Shown: positions 1-6,961 of the stretch, one piece after another
How positions within the stretch are numbered: the stretch's first letter is position 1
Layout: the number at the start of each line of letters is the position of its first letter
Origin: Pantoea sp. IMH
GTDB lineage: Bacteria; Pseudomonadota; Gammaproteobacteria; Enterobacterales; Enterobacteriaceae
NCBI RefSeq assembly: GCF_000599885.1
Contig: NZ_JFGT01000006.1
Location: 310,001-374,000 of the forward strand
DNA length: 64,000 nt
Direction: 5' to 3'
Notes under the pieces: generated by a model
The model's input: the letters and a program-made list of their open reading frames with translations, nothing else
Told to the model about the DNA's origin: nothing
Databases searched by the model: none
Position numbers and translations under genes: made by a program

Positions 1-2
1 AG

Positions 3-782
3 CTTGCCGCACAAGGCTGTTCTAAGATTGCAGCCTGCCGGAATGCGCTGGTTGAGAAAGGACTGGGGGCGTTGCTGGGCATAGGTGCAGCGAATACCGT
101 GCTGGACAATCTCTCTGTTTCAGAGCAGGAATATGTCTTTAACGTTGCCATGACGGGCAAGGCTGATCTGATAGAGAAGTTAGCGCCAGAGCAGCGTGAA
201 GCTTACGATTATATGGTAGGCCAGGATCAGAAAGGTCTAATCACTATCTTTCCGCAGCCGGACAGGGATCTTACGGGCGGTAAGCTGGTTAATCCGGTAC
301 AGGATCAGAATAAAGGAACGACGCTCATCAGCCCGGAGCAATCCGGTCAGCAGGGCGCGACAAATACCGGAAACACAGAAGGAAACACCGTTACAAGTGG
401 GAATACTACGGTATCACCGATCTCTGACGGGCCGAATAAAGATGATTTGGCTTATTTATCAGATAACCATAACAATACCGACAAAACTTTCAGTAAGAAT
501 GTTGATCCAAAGACGTTAATTAGCAGACAAGATAAGAATGAAATGTCAGGCTCACAAGTAAAACGTCTTGTGAAAGATATGAAAGAAAACGGATTTGACG
601 CGAATAATCCTGTTGATGCTGCTTTTGTAAACGGAAAAATGATTATCATTGACGGACATCATCGAGCTCAAGCAGCTGCAAAAGCTGGGCTCAAAGACAT
701 ACCAGTTAGAATACATGAAGTGACTAAAGAGCAAGGTGAGCAGCTTTTGCGAGAAGCGGCTGAAGCAAGGGTGAGGTACTAA
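3..782 (+). CDS. CdiA C-terminal fragment with ParB-fold toxin domain (5' cut by window)
   Basis: The frame is open from the window edge, so the true start lies upstream; 259 residues are visible. The first ~85 residues look like CdiA pretoxin. A Gly/Asn/Thr-rich linker follows (LTGGKLVNPVQDQ ... NKDDLAYL). The last ~100 residues form a ParB/sulfiredoxin-like domain with the core IIIDGHHRAQAAAKAGL; GHHR is encoded at 654-665. ParB-fold domains occur as nucleases in polymorphic toxins, so a toxin that acts on nucleic acid in target cells is inferred. The gene ends one base before the next start, as expected for a CdiA-CT/CdiI pair. The linker is closely repeated in the cassette at 6218-6961. 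Confidence 0.8.
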   Translation, partial: LAAQGCSKIAACRNALVEKGLGALLGIGAANTVLDNLSVSEQEYVFNVAMTGKADLIEKLAPEQREAYDYMVGQDQKGLITIFPQPDRDLTGGKLVNPVQDQNKGTTLISPEQSGQQGATNTGNTEGNTVTSGNTTVSPISDGPNKDDLAYLSDNHNNTDKTFSKNVDPKTLISRQDKNEMSGSQVKRLVKDMKENGFDANNPVDAAFVNGKMIIIDGHHRAQAAAKAGLKDIPVRIHEVTKEQGEQLLREAAEARVRY

Positions 783-783
783 T

Positions 784-1167
784 ATGATTAATCAAATAGA
801 AGTCATTCATTTCATAGAGTTACAGATAACTTTGATGAAGTCATTTTTCATTCATTATCCTTTAGTAAAGGATTTTAAATGGTTACTAGATTTTCCTAGT
901 AAGGGGGTTATTTTGGTTGGCAATGAATCATGGGATTTTAAAAAACATGGGAAAGGGATTAGGTTTTTTAAAAATAACTCAAGCGCAGCAGTAGTGGTTG
1001 ATATAATAGATAATGTTAACAATGCGAAAATAATTGACGTATGGCGATTGTCACAATATTTTTCGAATCATACTGATGATGAAATAAAAAGCACTTTAGA
1101 TGAAATGGCTTCATCTGGGTTTTTACAAAAAATATCAGAACGGCAATACGAGTTTATTACGAGTTAA
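784..1167 (+). CDS. Probable immunity protein for the ParB-fold CDI toxin
   Basis: This 127-residue protein starts one base after the toxin stop, the standard cdiI position. It has no signal peptide or membrane helix, which fits a cytosolic toxin. The segment WDFKKHGKGIRFF resembles the DUF6896 group of putative immunity proteins as I recall it; that is a low-confidence match. The C-terminal third looks like a small helical domain. The gene is clearly AT-richer than the CdiA-like DNA that resumes near 1187, typical of horizontally exchanged immunity genes. Function is inferred from position. Confidence 0.65.
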   Translation: MINQIEVIHFIELQITLMKSFFIHYPLVKDFKWLLDFPSKGVILVGNESWDFKKHGKGIRFFKNNSSAAVVVDIIDNVNNAKIIDVWRLSQYFSNHTDDEIKSTLDEMASSGFLQKISERQYEFITS

Positions 1168-1187
1168 AATAAAGAATTTTAACAAAC

Positions 1188-1572
1188 ACCCCGGGCGGTG
1201 CGGTGGCGGGCGCGCAGGCCGGGAAGAATGCGGTTGAGAATAACTTCCTCAGCTCGAAAGAAGCCCGCCAGCTTGATAAAGAAATGCAGGACTGCAAAGC
1301 ATCAGGCGGTGACTGCAATAAGGTCGTGGAAAAGTACATCGATATCAGTAATAAAAACAGTAAGGAGCTTCAGGAAGCCTGTTCCGGCGGTGGGGTGGCC
1401 TGTGTGACCTGGCAGGATTATGCAGGGTACTTACAGGGCGGCATTAGGGGCTTGGGCAGGAGGGATGTTCGGAAAGTTAGCACCTTTCCCTGGAGAAGTT
1501 AATGACCTATTTGGTGGCTTCGGAGGAGAAATAATAAGTAATAAACTCAAGGATAAAGTTAATGAAAAATAA
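1188..1572 (+). pseudogene. Orphan CdiA-CT cassette 2, hybrid toxin broken by a frameshifted junction
   Basis: The fragment opens with the conserved pretoxin end GAQAGKNAVENN and a normal pretoxin stretch (LSSKEARQLDKEMQDC, then two more Cys). At 1436-1472 it carries 37 bases identical to 2124-2160 in the next cassette, and the frame changes across this block. The second half reads GAWAGGMFGKLAPFPGE and ends GGEIISNKLKDKVNEK with a stop at 1570-1572. The upstream frame instead runs out of frame to 1502. It therefore looks like a recombination scar joining two toxin types, leaving no functional toxin. No start codon or promoter is evident, as usual for orphan modules. Confidence 0.75.
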
Positions 1573-1843
1573 AAATAAAAAGAAACAGAAGGGGGCAACT
1601 TTTACCATTTTCCTGTTGAGTACGATTTATTATGGGTGTTGTTTTTTTGCGTTTATTTTCTTGGTTAATAACGTAATCCTTGAGTTAATTACATCAGGAG
1701 AAATTGATTTATCCAAAAGATCTTTAAGCCACCTATCTGTTGTTAGTTTGATTATTGGAATAGCCTCAGGCTCCAGAATATGGATCTTCGCCAAAATAGA
1801 CGAACGTAAAGCCCGAAAATCTCCCCCATCAGATCCACAATAA
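1562..1843 (+). CDS. Two-helix membrane immunity protein, cassette 2
   Basis: This 93-residue protein has a basic N-terminus (MKNKNKKKQK), a first membrane segment near residues 12-40, a short polar loop, a second weaker one near 55-75, and the tail KARKSPPSDPQ. The ATG overlaps the end of the upstream toxin frame by 11 bases. It is clearly related to the gene at 4417-4680 (shared IWIFAKIDE-type segment and SPPSDPQ tail), and more distantly to three others in this array. An inner-membrane protein of this size beside a hydrophobic CdiA-CT suggests immunity against a pore-forming toxin. It is intact although its toxin is broken. Confidence 0.7.
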   Translation: MKNKNKKKQKGATFTIFLLSTIYYGCCFFAFIFLVNNVILELITSGEIDLSKRSLSHLSVVSLIIGIASGSRIWIFAKIDERKARKSPPSDPQ

Positions 1844-1849
1844 ACAGGG

Positions 1850-1880
1850 ATCCCGGCCCAATCAGGCTGGGATATTTTTA
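1850..1880 (+). terminator. Terminator after cassette 2
   Basis: ATCCCGGCC and GGCTGGGAT (one mismatch) form a 9-bp stem around a 6-base loop, followed by ATTTTTA. It lies seven bases after the immunity stop. Comparable ATCCC/GGGAT stems follow cassettes 4, 5 and 7. Confidence 0.7.
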
Positions 1881-1888
1881 CCTGCCGA

Positions 1889-1970
1889 TCACTCATCAGC
1901 CAGCCGGATAATCAGCTGTCCGCATTCCACCACAACCTGAACCGGTTGCCCGGTCCCAACCCCGGCTTCT
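1889..1970 (-). pseudogene. SymE-like C-terminal remnant, copy 1
   Basis: On the minus strand this encodes EAGVGTGQPVQVVVECGQL followed by IIRLADE and a TGA stop at 1889-1891. That matches the C-terminal core of SymE-family proteins (E-x-G-F-x-T-G-Q-x-V-x-V). The N-terminal half is missing: at 1971 the sequence turns into the next orphan CdiA toxin. Two further copies are at 5808 and 8405. Confidence 0.65.
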
Positions 1971-2326
1971 CTGAAAATCAGCAGAAAACATGAGATTACT
2001 GGGGGAGCGCCTCTGCGGCTGTGACTGGTGCATTAGCCCCTGGCCGTGGTGTCTGGCAGAATGTGGGAATAGCGGCAAGTGGCGCAGTGTTTACGGATGG
2101 AGCTGATGCCGGTGCTGTTGGTGGGGCGGCATTAGGGGCTTGGGCAGGAGGGATGTTCGGGGAGTATGCACCGGGGATAGTAAATTCATTAACTGGTAAA
2201 GAAGTACCTGGATTTATATTTAACGCGACAGGTTCCTTTGGTAGTGAAATTTTAGGTGGATAAGTAAAAGATGCAGTAAATAGCCCACAACCATCTTTAG
2301 AAAGAAACAAGGAAGGGGGAGAATGA
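1971..2326 (+). pseudogene. Orphan CdiA-CT cassette 3, hydrophobic toxin with two in-frame stops
   Basis: The same frame runs from about 1967 to 2326 but contains TGA at 1991-1993 and TAA at 2261-2263. The related toxin at 2706-4433 has TGG (Trp) at the matching first site (KTWDYWGSASAAVTGALAPG). After the TAA, reading continues with VKDAVNSPQPSLERN to a TGA at 2324-2326 that overlaps the immunity ATG as ATGA. The VKDAVNS segment aligns with NKLKDKVNEK and NATKDGINEK in cassettes 2 and 4, so it was probably coding. The middle is Gly/Ala-rich and hydrophobic, suggesting a former membrane-active toxin. No VENN segment remains. Confidence 0.72.
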
Positions 2327-2571
2327 TTGCTTATATTAAGTTGCTTATATATTCATGTGTTTTTTGCATTGTGCTGGGTTTCCTCCTTATAGGTGGGGGG
2401 GCATTGTTTATCTATCTAACAAAACGATACTTTTTTTTTCCTGTCTATCATGTGGAAAGGATTTTTGTGTTTGGGTGTATAGCTGGTTTTGCGATTACAC
2501 TGGCCACAATAGTATTTAATCTAATAGATAAATTTAACGTCCGTAAAAAGCCACCTTCGGCCCCTGACTGA
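2323..2571 (+). CDS. Two-helix membrane immunity protein, cassette 3
   Basis: This 82-residue protein has two strong hydrophobic segments (near residues 5-31 and 46-65) and a basic, proline-rich tail VRKKPPSAPD. A ribosome-binding site (AAGGGGGAG) lies just before the ATG. The start overlaps the ancestral toxin stop by four bases, showing former translational coupling. The tail resembles SPPSDPQ in cassettes 2 and 4. It is intact although its toxin has two stops. Immunity against a pore-forming CdiA-CT is inferred. Confidence 0.68.
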   Translation: MIAYIKLLIYSCVFCIVLGFLLIGGGALFIYLTKRYFFFPVYHVERIFVFGCIAGFAITLATIVFNLIDKFNVRKKPPSAPD

Positions 2572-2575
2572 GATT

Positions 2576-2612
2576 AACAACAATTCCAGCCTTTGCGGCT
2601 GGGAGTGTTGTT
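2576..2612 (+). terminator. Long hairpin terminator after cassette 3
   Basis: AACAACAATTCCAGCC pairs with GGCTGGGAGTGTTGTT (two mismatches) around a short TTTGC loop. The right arm runs directly into the VENN remnant at 2604, so a recombination joint may have reused this DNA. The poly-T tail is weak. Confidence 0.5.
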
Positions 2613-2705
2613 GAGAATAACTCTCTGGGTGATATTGCGCAGGCGCAGTCTGAAGGCAAGACTCTGGAGCAGAAGGCCGGTGAGCAGGTTGAAGCTGAGA
2701 TTTTG
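2604..2705 (+). pseudogene. Stub of another CdiA VENN pretoxin
   Basis: In frame 2604-2705 this reads SVVENNSLGDIAQAQSEGKT and then LEQKAGEQVEAE, a typical start of the CdiA pretoxin just after VENN. It is cut after about 32 codons and joined to an internal CdiA segment. No toxin or immunity gene belonging to this stub remains. Confidence 0.65.
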
Positions 2706-4433
2706 ATATCACTGTGGATAACCACACGCAGCTCAACGGCGCGGTCATCGGTTCCACCGCCACCGCTGGTAACAAACCGGCTGGATACGGGCACGCTGGG
2801 CTTCAGCAGTATTGAAAACCGCGCGGACTATAAGGTCGAACACCAGAGCGTGGGCATGAGCAGCGGCGGCCCTATTGGCAGCCAGATGCTCGGCAACCTG
2901 GCCAGCACGATGCTGGCGGGCATCAACGGCGGCGGCAGCGCAAGTTCAACAACAAAGTCGGCGGTGAGCGAGGGCATCATTACCGTTCGCAACGGTGAGA
3001 AGCAGCAGCAGAGCGTGAACGACCTGAGCCGCGACGTGGCGAACGCCAACCCGGGTCTGGATAAAATCTTCGACAGGGAGAAAGAGCAGCGGCGGGTGGA
3101 GACGGTGCAGGCGGTGGTGGACATCGGCCTGCAGGCCAGCGATATCGTGAGGACGCAGGGCCAGATAGCGGCGACGAAGAAGGCCACGGACGCGCTGAAT
3201 AAGGCCGGTCCGGAAGAGCTCAAAGCAGCACAGAAAGCGTGGCAGAAGGCGAACCCGAACAAAACGCCGACGCAGGGCGATATCGTTCAGCAGCTGTACC
3301 AGACATCCTATAACAAAGCGATGCTGGACAGCGGTAAAGGAACGGGCGGGGCGCTCCAGCAGGGCATCAGCGCGGCGACGGCGGCGGCCTCGGCGCTGGC
3401 GGGCGGCAACGTGGCGGGAGCCGTTGCGGGCGGTGCGGCGCCGTACCTGGCGGAGCTGATACATAAAGCGACCACCGCCACGGATGCAAACGGCAAAGAG
3501 GTGGTGAACGTCGAGGCAAACCTGATAGCGCACGCGGTGCTGGGCGCGGCGGTGGCGCAGGCGTCGGGCGGTTCGGCGCTGGCGGGATCGTCAGGCGGCG
3601 CGGCGGGCGAGTATATCGCGCAGCAGCTCTATCCGGGCGTTGACCGTGCAGACCTGAGCGAGGAGCAGCGTCAGACCATCAGCGCGCTGGGGACGCTGGC
3701 GGCGGGTCTGGCGGGCGGGCTTGCCGGGGACAGTGCGGGTGCTGCGGTGACGGGCGCGCAGGCCGGGAAGAATGCGGTTGAGAATAATGAATTGTTTAAT
3801 TTGCCATCAGGATTCAACAGCTACGGTAATGCAGCAGTAACCTTGGGAGAATCAATGATGAATTCAGGAGCTTCAGCAGAAAAGGTCAGTGCAGCACTGA
3901 GTAAAAATGCAAAAGGTGACTTGCCAGAAAGTGCGAATATTACAAAAGTTATCGTGAATGGTTATAAGGATGGTGTGCTGATTGCAGGAGCGGCTTACTT
4001 AGGCCCTGCTGCAAGTGTCGGAAAAGTCGTGACCGGTGCAACGATAGCTGAAATAGCTAATGGTACTTATCAATGGTTTGATATCAATAGCAAGAAGAAT
4101 CAGAGCCTGCCTGAATATCAGCGAAAAACATGGGATTACTGGGGAAGTGCTTCTGCAGCTGTTACCGGGGCGCTGGCTCCAGGGCGTGGAATAGGAGCCA
4201 ACTTAGGGATCTCACTGGGAGGAACTGTGTTTACTGATGGACCTGATGAGGGTGCCTTAACTGGCACAAGCGCTGGATGGGCGTTTGGTACAGCAGTTGG
4301 CCTGATTGCACCACCGTTATTTAACCCTGTTTTAGGCTCAGGTTCTGCCCCTGTCGGTGATATTATAGGTGCAGTAGGAGGAGAATTTATTAGTAATGCT
4401 ACAAAGGATGGGATCAATGAAAAGAAAAAATAA
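2706..4433 (+). CDS. CdiA C-terminal fragment with hydrophobic toxin, cassette 4 (5' end disrupted)
   Basis: This is the longest CdiA piece. It starts inside the filament region: DITVDNHTQLNGAVIGSTA is read in one frame up to about 2770, then LDTGTLGFSSIENRADYK in the frame that ends at 4433, so a frameshift lies near 2771-2778. The helical pretoxin segment (SDIVRTQGQIAATKKATD) and an Ala/Gly-rich region (ALAGGNVAGAVAGGAA) follow. VENN is encoded at 3777-3788. The ~215-residue end is hydrophobic (GVLIAGAAYLGPAASVGKVV; GALAPGRGIGANLGIS) and finishes TKDGINEKKK. This is the only hydrophobic toxin still attached to a long CdiA C-terminus. A membrane-active toxin is inferred; expression would need recombination onto an intact cdiA or an internal start. 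Confidence 0.75.
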   Translation: MSLWITTRSSTARSSVPPPPLVTNRLDTGTLGFSSIENRADYKVEHQSVGMSSGGPIGSQMLGNLASTMLAGINGGGSASSTTKSAVSEGIITVRNGEKQQQSVNDLSRDVANANPGLDKIFDREKEQRRVETVQAVVDIGLQASDIVRTQGQIAATKKATDALNKAGPEELKAAQKAWQKANPNKTPTQGDIVQQLYQTSYNKAMLDSGKGTGGALQQGISAATAAASALAGGNVAGAVAGGAAPYLAELIHKATTATDANGKEVVNVEANLIAHAVLGAAVAQASGGSALAGSSGGAAGEYIAQQLYPGVDRADLSEEQRQTISALGTLAAGLAGGLAGDSAGAAVTGAQAGKNAVENNELFNLPSGFNSYGNAAVTLGESMMNSGASAEKVSAALSKNAKGDLPESANITKVIVNGYKDGVLIAGAAYLGPAASVGKVVTGATIAEIANGTYQWFDINSKKNQSLPEYQRKTWDYWGSASAAVTGALAPGRGIGANLGISLGGTVFTDGPDEGALTGTSAGWAFGTAVGLIAPPLFNPVLGSGSAPVGDIIGAVGGEFISNATKDGINEKKK

Positions 4434-4680
4434 GCCAACTATAATTTTACTATTTTTAAGCATCGTATACATGATTTTCTGCTGTTTAATTTTCTTTTCT
4501 TTGGCTATGATAATTATACAACTACTCATTGACCATAAATTGAGTATTGATCAATCAGATATTGAACATGTTTTGGCTGCAAGTATCATTGCGGGAACAG
4601 CTGCGGCTCTGAGAGCGTGGATTTTCGCGAAGATAGACGAGAAAAAGGGCCGAAAATCTCCTCCATCTGATCCTCAGTAA
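4417..4680 (+). CDS. Two-helix membrane immunity protein, cassette 4
   Basis: The protein has 87 residues from the ATG at 4417, chosen because AAAGG sits nine bases upstream; 4408 is an alternative. The start overlaps the toxin stop by 17 bases. It has two membrane segments (residues ~8-35 and ~50-65) and ends in AWIFAKIDEKKGRKSPPSDPQ-like sequence, near identical at the tail to the cassette 2 protein. The N-terminal helix is less conserved, as expected if it provides toxin specificity. Immunity to the adjacent hydrophobic CdiA-CT is inferred. Confidence 0.72.
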   Translation: MKRKNKPTIILLFLSIVYMIFCCLIFFSLAMIIIQLLIDHKLSIDQSDIEHVLAASIIAGTAAALRAWIFAKIDEKKGRKSPPSDPQ

Positions 4681-4685
4681 TTAGC

Positions 4686-4716
4686 GATCCCGACCACCAA
4701 GTTGGGATCTTTTTTA
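4686..4716 (+). terminator. Terminator after cassette 4
   Basis: GATCCC and GGGATC form the stem, extended by partial pairing, followed by TTTTTTACC. It lies six bases after the immunity stop. Confidence 0.75.
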
Positions 4717-4740
4717 CCGCTCTACTTTTTCTGAGCAGCA

Positions 4741-5517
4741 ACGCTGGGCACGCCGGTCGGAGGGTTGGCGGAAGAAGGCGCGGACAGCGCGGTGACGGGG
4801 GCGCAGGCCGGGCAGAATGCGGTTGAGAATAATGCGCTATCCGGCCTGGACGGCTTTGGCACCGGCTTCCAAAATAATATTCAGGCTCAGGGATCGCTGG
4901 TAAATAATACCAACCTCACAGACGAGGCGGGCAACGTACTTAATCCGGCAACACCAGAAGAAATCAAATATGCCTCTAATAAGCTGGTGACGGGTGATAT
5001 GCCAGCCGGACAAAATGCGGCAACAGGCTTATTAACGGCGTGGGGAACAGGCATGACTACAGTTTTGGCACCTGTTCTTTTGCCAGCTACAGCAACAGCG
5101 GGAAGTGTCATCGGTGCAGGCGCTATCGGTGGTGCGGCTAATGTGTTTAATCAGCTAAATAGTGGGGAACCGTTCAGTACAACTGATGCACTTATCGCTA
5201 CAGGTATCAGCGGAGTAACTGAGGGTAAAGGATTCAGGTTTACGGAAGTAGCGAGTATTACCGGAGCGTATGTGGGAGCTAGCTTGCAGGGGAAAGATGC
5301 CGCAGCGCCGATGATCGGAGCAGGCTTAGGAACCCTTGGGGGCGCAACTATAGGTAAAGGTATAGATAAACTGCAAACCATAATTCCTCAATTTACTATA
5401 CCTAAAATAACAGGAGCAGTAGCTGAATCTGCTGGTTCTTAATATCTTGGAAGTTCCGCACAGAACCTGGCTGAAAAATTTCAGCAGAAACTGGAGAAAA
5501 AGAGTGATGCAAAATAA
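4741..5517 (+). pseudogene. Orphan CdiA-CT cassette 5, hydrophobic toxin with a premature TAA
   Basis: The fragment starts in the Gly/Ala-rich pretoxin (TLGTPVGGLAEEG), has GAQAGQNAVENN (VENN at 4822-4833), a short polar linker, then a Gly/Ala-rich hydrophobic toxin (GTGMTTVLAPVLLPATATAG; GAGAIGGAANVF). The frame stops with TAA at 5440-5442, then continues for 24 codons (YLGSSAQNLAEKFQQKLEKK...) to a TAA at 5515-5517 that overlaps the immunity ATG at 5507. The lost segment is charged and helical like the C-termini of cassettes 2 and 4, so a nonsense mutation is the simplest reading. The toxin resembles cassette 7 in its TDALIATGISGVTEGKG and GAGLGTLGGATIGK-type segments. Confidence 0.75.
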
Positions 5518-5755
5518 GAAAATTAAACTCTTAATATTATTGATTTCTTCATGGGTAGTGGGCCTTTTCATTATTCTTGTAGGTGGTCGAATGCTTATAT
5601 CTCTAGCATCCTATTTTTTATTAGGTGATTTTGATTTTCATCGAAATGACTTAATTAGAGGAGCTGAAATATCAATCGGATGTGGGGTTATTATTGGCAT
5701 AGGACAATGTCTCATGTCGAAAGAGAAACCGGCCTCACCTCCAGATCCTAAGTGA
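5507..5755 (+). CDS. Two-helix membrane immunity protein, cassette 5
   Basis: The ATG at 5507 is preceded by GGAG at 5493-5496; the protein has 82 residues. The N-terminus is basic (MQNKKIK), followed by a helix at ~6-35 with GLFIILVGGRMLISLASYF, a polar loop, a second helix (IGCGVIIGIGQ) and the tail KEKPASPPDPK. It shares topology and tail type with the other four small membrane immunity proteins here. It is intact while the toxin has an early stop. Confidence 0.7.
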   Translation: MQNKKIKLLILLISSWVVGLFIILVGGRMLISLASYFLLGDFDFHRNDLIRGAEISIGCGVIIGIGQCLMSKEKPASPPDPK

Positions 5756-5764
5756 TATACGCAA

Positions 5765-5790
5765 ATCCCGGCTTTATTGCCGGGGTTTTA
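5765..5790 (+). terminator. Terminator after cassette 5
   Basis: ATCCCGGC and GCCGGGGT pair around TTTATT, followed by TTTTA. It lies about ten bases after the immunity stop. Confidence 0.75.
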
Positions 5791-5807
5791 CATTATTGGT
5801 TAACCAG

Positions 5808-5914
5808 TTACCCTTCAGTCGCCAGCCGGGTGAGCAACTGTCCTGGTCCGGTGATCACCTCGATCTTCTGTCCAGTGGTAAAGCCCAGCGCTTCCAGCCA
5901 GTGTCCCCTCCAGC
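5808..5914 (-). pseudogene. SymE-like C-terminal remnant, copy 2
   Basis: The minus strand reads GWRGHWLEALGFTTGQKIEV and then ITGPGQLLTRLATEG with a TAA at 5808-5810. The W-L-E-x-x-G-F-x-T-G-Q-x-V core is typical of SymE-family toxins (AbrB-like fold, type I toxin-antitoxin). Upstream of GW the frame enters CdiA DNA in antisense, so only the C-terminal domain survives. No start or antisense RNA promoter was identified. Confidence 0.7.
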
Positions 5915-6217
5915 CAGGCGGCAGATATTGCGAGGACGCAGGGCGAGCTGACTGCGATGAAGAAAGCCACGGAGAGCATAAGGCGGTCACGCCGGCGCAG
6001 CGTGCGGCAGCGGAAAAGGAATGGAAAGAGGCCAACCCGGGCCTTGAGCCGGCGAAGATGGATATCACGCAGCAGGTGTACCAGAGGCTGTATGACCAGG
6101 CGCTTAAAGGTCGCGCTGGGTACGGTTGCGGCGGGCCTTGCGGGCGGCCTGACCGGAAACGGCACGGCGGACGCAGTAGCCGGAGCGCAGGCGGGCTAGA
6201 ACGAAGTCAGTAATAAT
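5913..6217 (+). pseudogene. CdiA pretoxin remnant leading into cassette 6
   Basis: The start reads ADIARTQGELTAMKKATES, then the frame changes and continues VTPAQRAAAEKEWKEANPGL and DITQQVYQRLYDQALK, then changes again to VALGTVAAGLAGGL and GAQAG. A TAG at 6197-6199 interrupts GAQAG-x-NEVSNN, where Lys or Gln stands in the other cassettes. NEVSNN replaces the usual NAVENN. It is homologous to 3130-3300 in cassette 4. Frameshifts, an internal deletion and a stop show decay. Confidence 0.7.
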
Positions 6218-6961
6218 ATGGTCAGTATGGGCATGTTGCAGCAAATGCTGGCGCACGAAACGCTGAATTCGGCGGCGATGGCTGAAGCAGGCAAAGGCGG
6301 AGCTAATGAGCAGGCGGCCCTGGCACTGACAAAAGCAGTTAAGGAAGGCCTTGATTCGACCTGCCGGGCAAATCCCAACTGCGTGCTGATGGCAATCGCT
6401 TCGGCGCAGAGCAAGCAGCATACAAATGGGGCAGGCAGCAAAACGGAAACCGTGCCGGTTGATGATGACCTGACGGGGGGTAAGCTGGTAAATCCGGCGC
6501 AGGATGAAAAGAAAGGAGCGATACTGACCACGCCGGATTGGTCTGGTGAGCAGGGATCCAGCAATACAGGGAATACGGAAGGTCTGCCCGATACGGCTGG
6601 TAATACCACGGTCACGCCGATTCCTGCTCAGAATAAGGATGATTTAGCTTATCTGGCTGAAGGGGATAAACCTGCAAATCTTTCTCCTGAAGGGGCTGGT
6701 CGCTCAGGTGCTTTTAATGAAGCGAAGAGACAGCCTGGTATACCAGTGAGTCAAAGCCCCAATAAGGTATCCCCTAATATAGACAAGCGTGGTAATCCTC
6801 AACCGGGTTATATATATGAATTTATAGTTCAAAAACCGGGAGGAGGTACGCAAAAAGTTTATATAAGAGATGATGCTGGAGGCCATTTCTTTGGAGTCGA
6901 TGATCCTCAAAATCGAGGCTCACATTTTAACGATCCTGCAGGTAACCACTATGACTACTGA
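6218..6961 (+). CDS. Orphan CdiA-CT toxin of unassigned type, cassette 6
   Basis: There are 247 codons from the first ATG after the degenerate VENN box; the frame continues upstream past a TAG. Residues ~1-80 are the pretoxin with two Cys (CRANPNC). Residues ~85-150 are the linker DDDLTGGKLVNPAQDEKK ... NTTVTPIPAQNKDDLAYL, shared with the first gene. The last ~50 residues hold a compact domain: YIYEFIVQKPGGGTQKVYIR, then GGHFFG, NRGSHFND and GNHYDY at the C-terminus. Arranged His, Asn, Asp and Arg suggest an RNase-like toxin (for example the BECR superfamily), but I cannot name the family. The next gene overlaps its stop by 11 bases. Confidence 0.7.
   Translation: MVSMGMLQQMLAHETLNSAAMAEAGKGGANEQAALALTKAVKEGLDSTCRANPNCVLMAIASAQSKQHTNGAGSKTETVPVDDDLTGGKLVNPAQDEKKGAILTTPDWSGEQGSSNTGNTEGLPDTAGNTTVTPIPAQNKDDLAYLAEGDKPANLSPEGAGRSGAFNEAKRQPGIPVSQSPNKVSPNIDKRGNPQPGYIYEFIVQKPGGGTQKVYIRDDAGGHFFGVDDPQNRGSHFNDPAGNHYDY

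Noticed and set aside
2946..3533. 195-codon minus-strand frame in the CdiA fragment
   Set aside because: Arg/His-rich shadow of the Ala/Gly-rich CdiA pretoxin.
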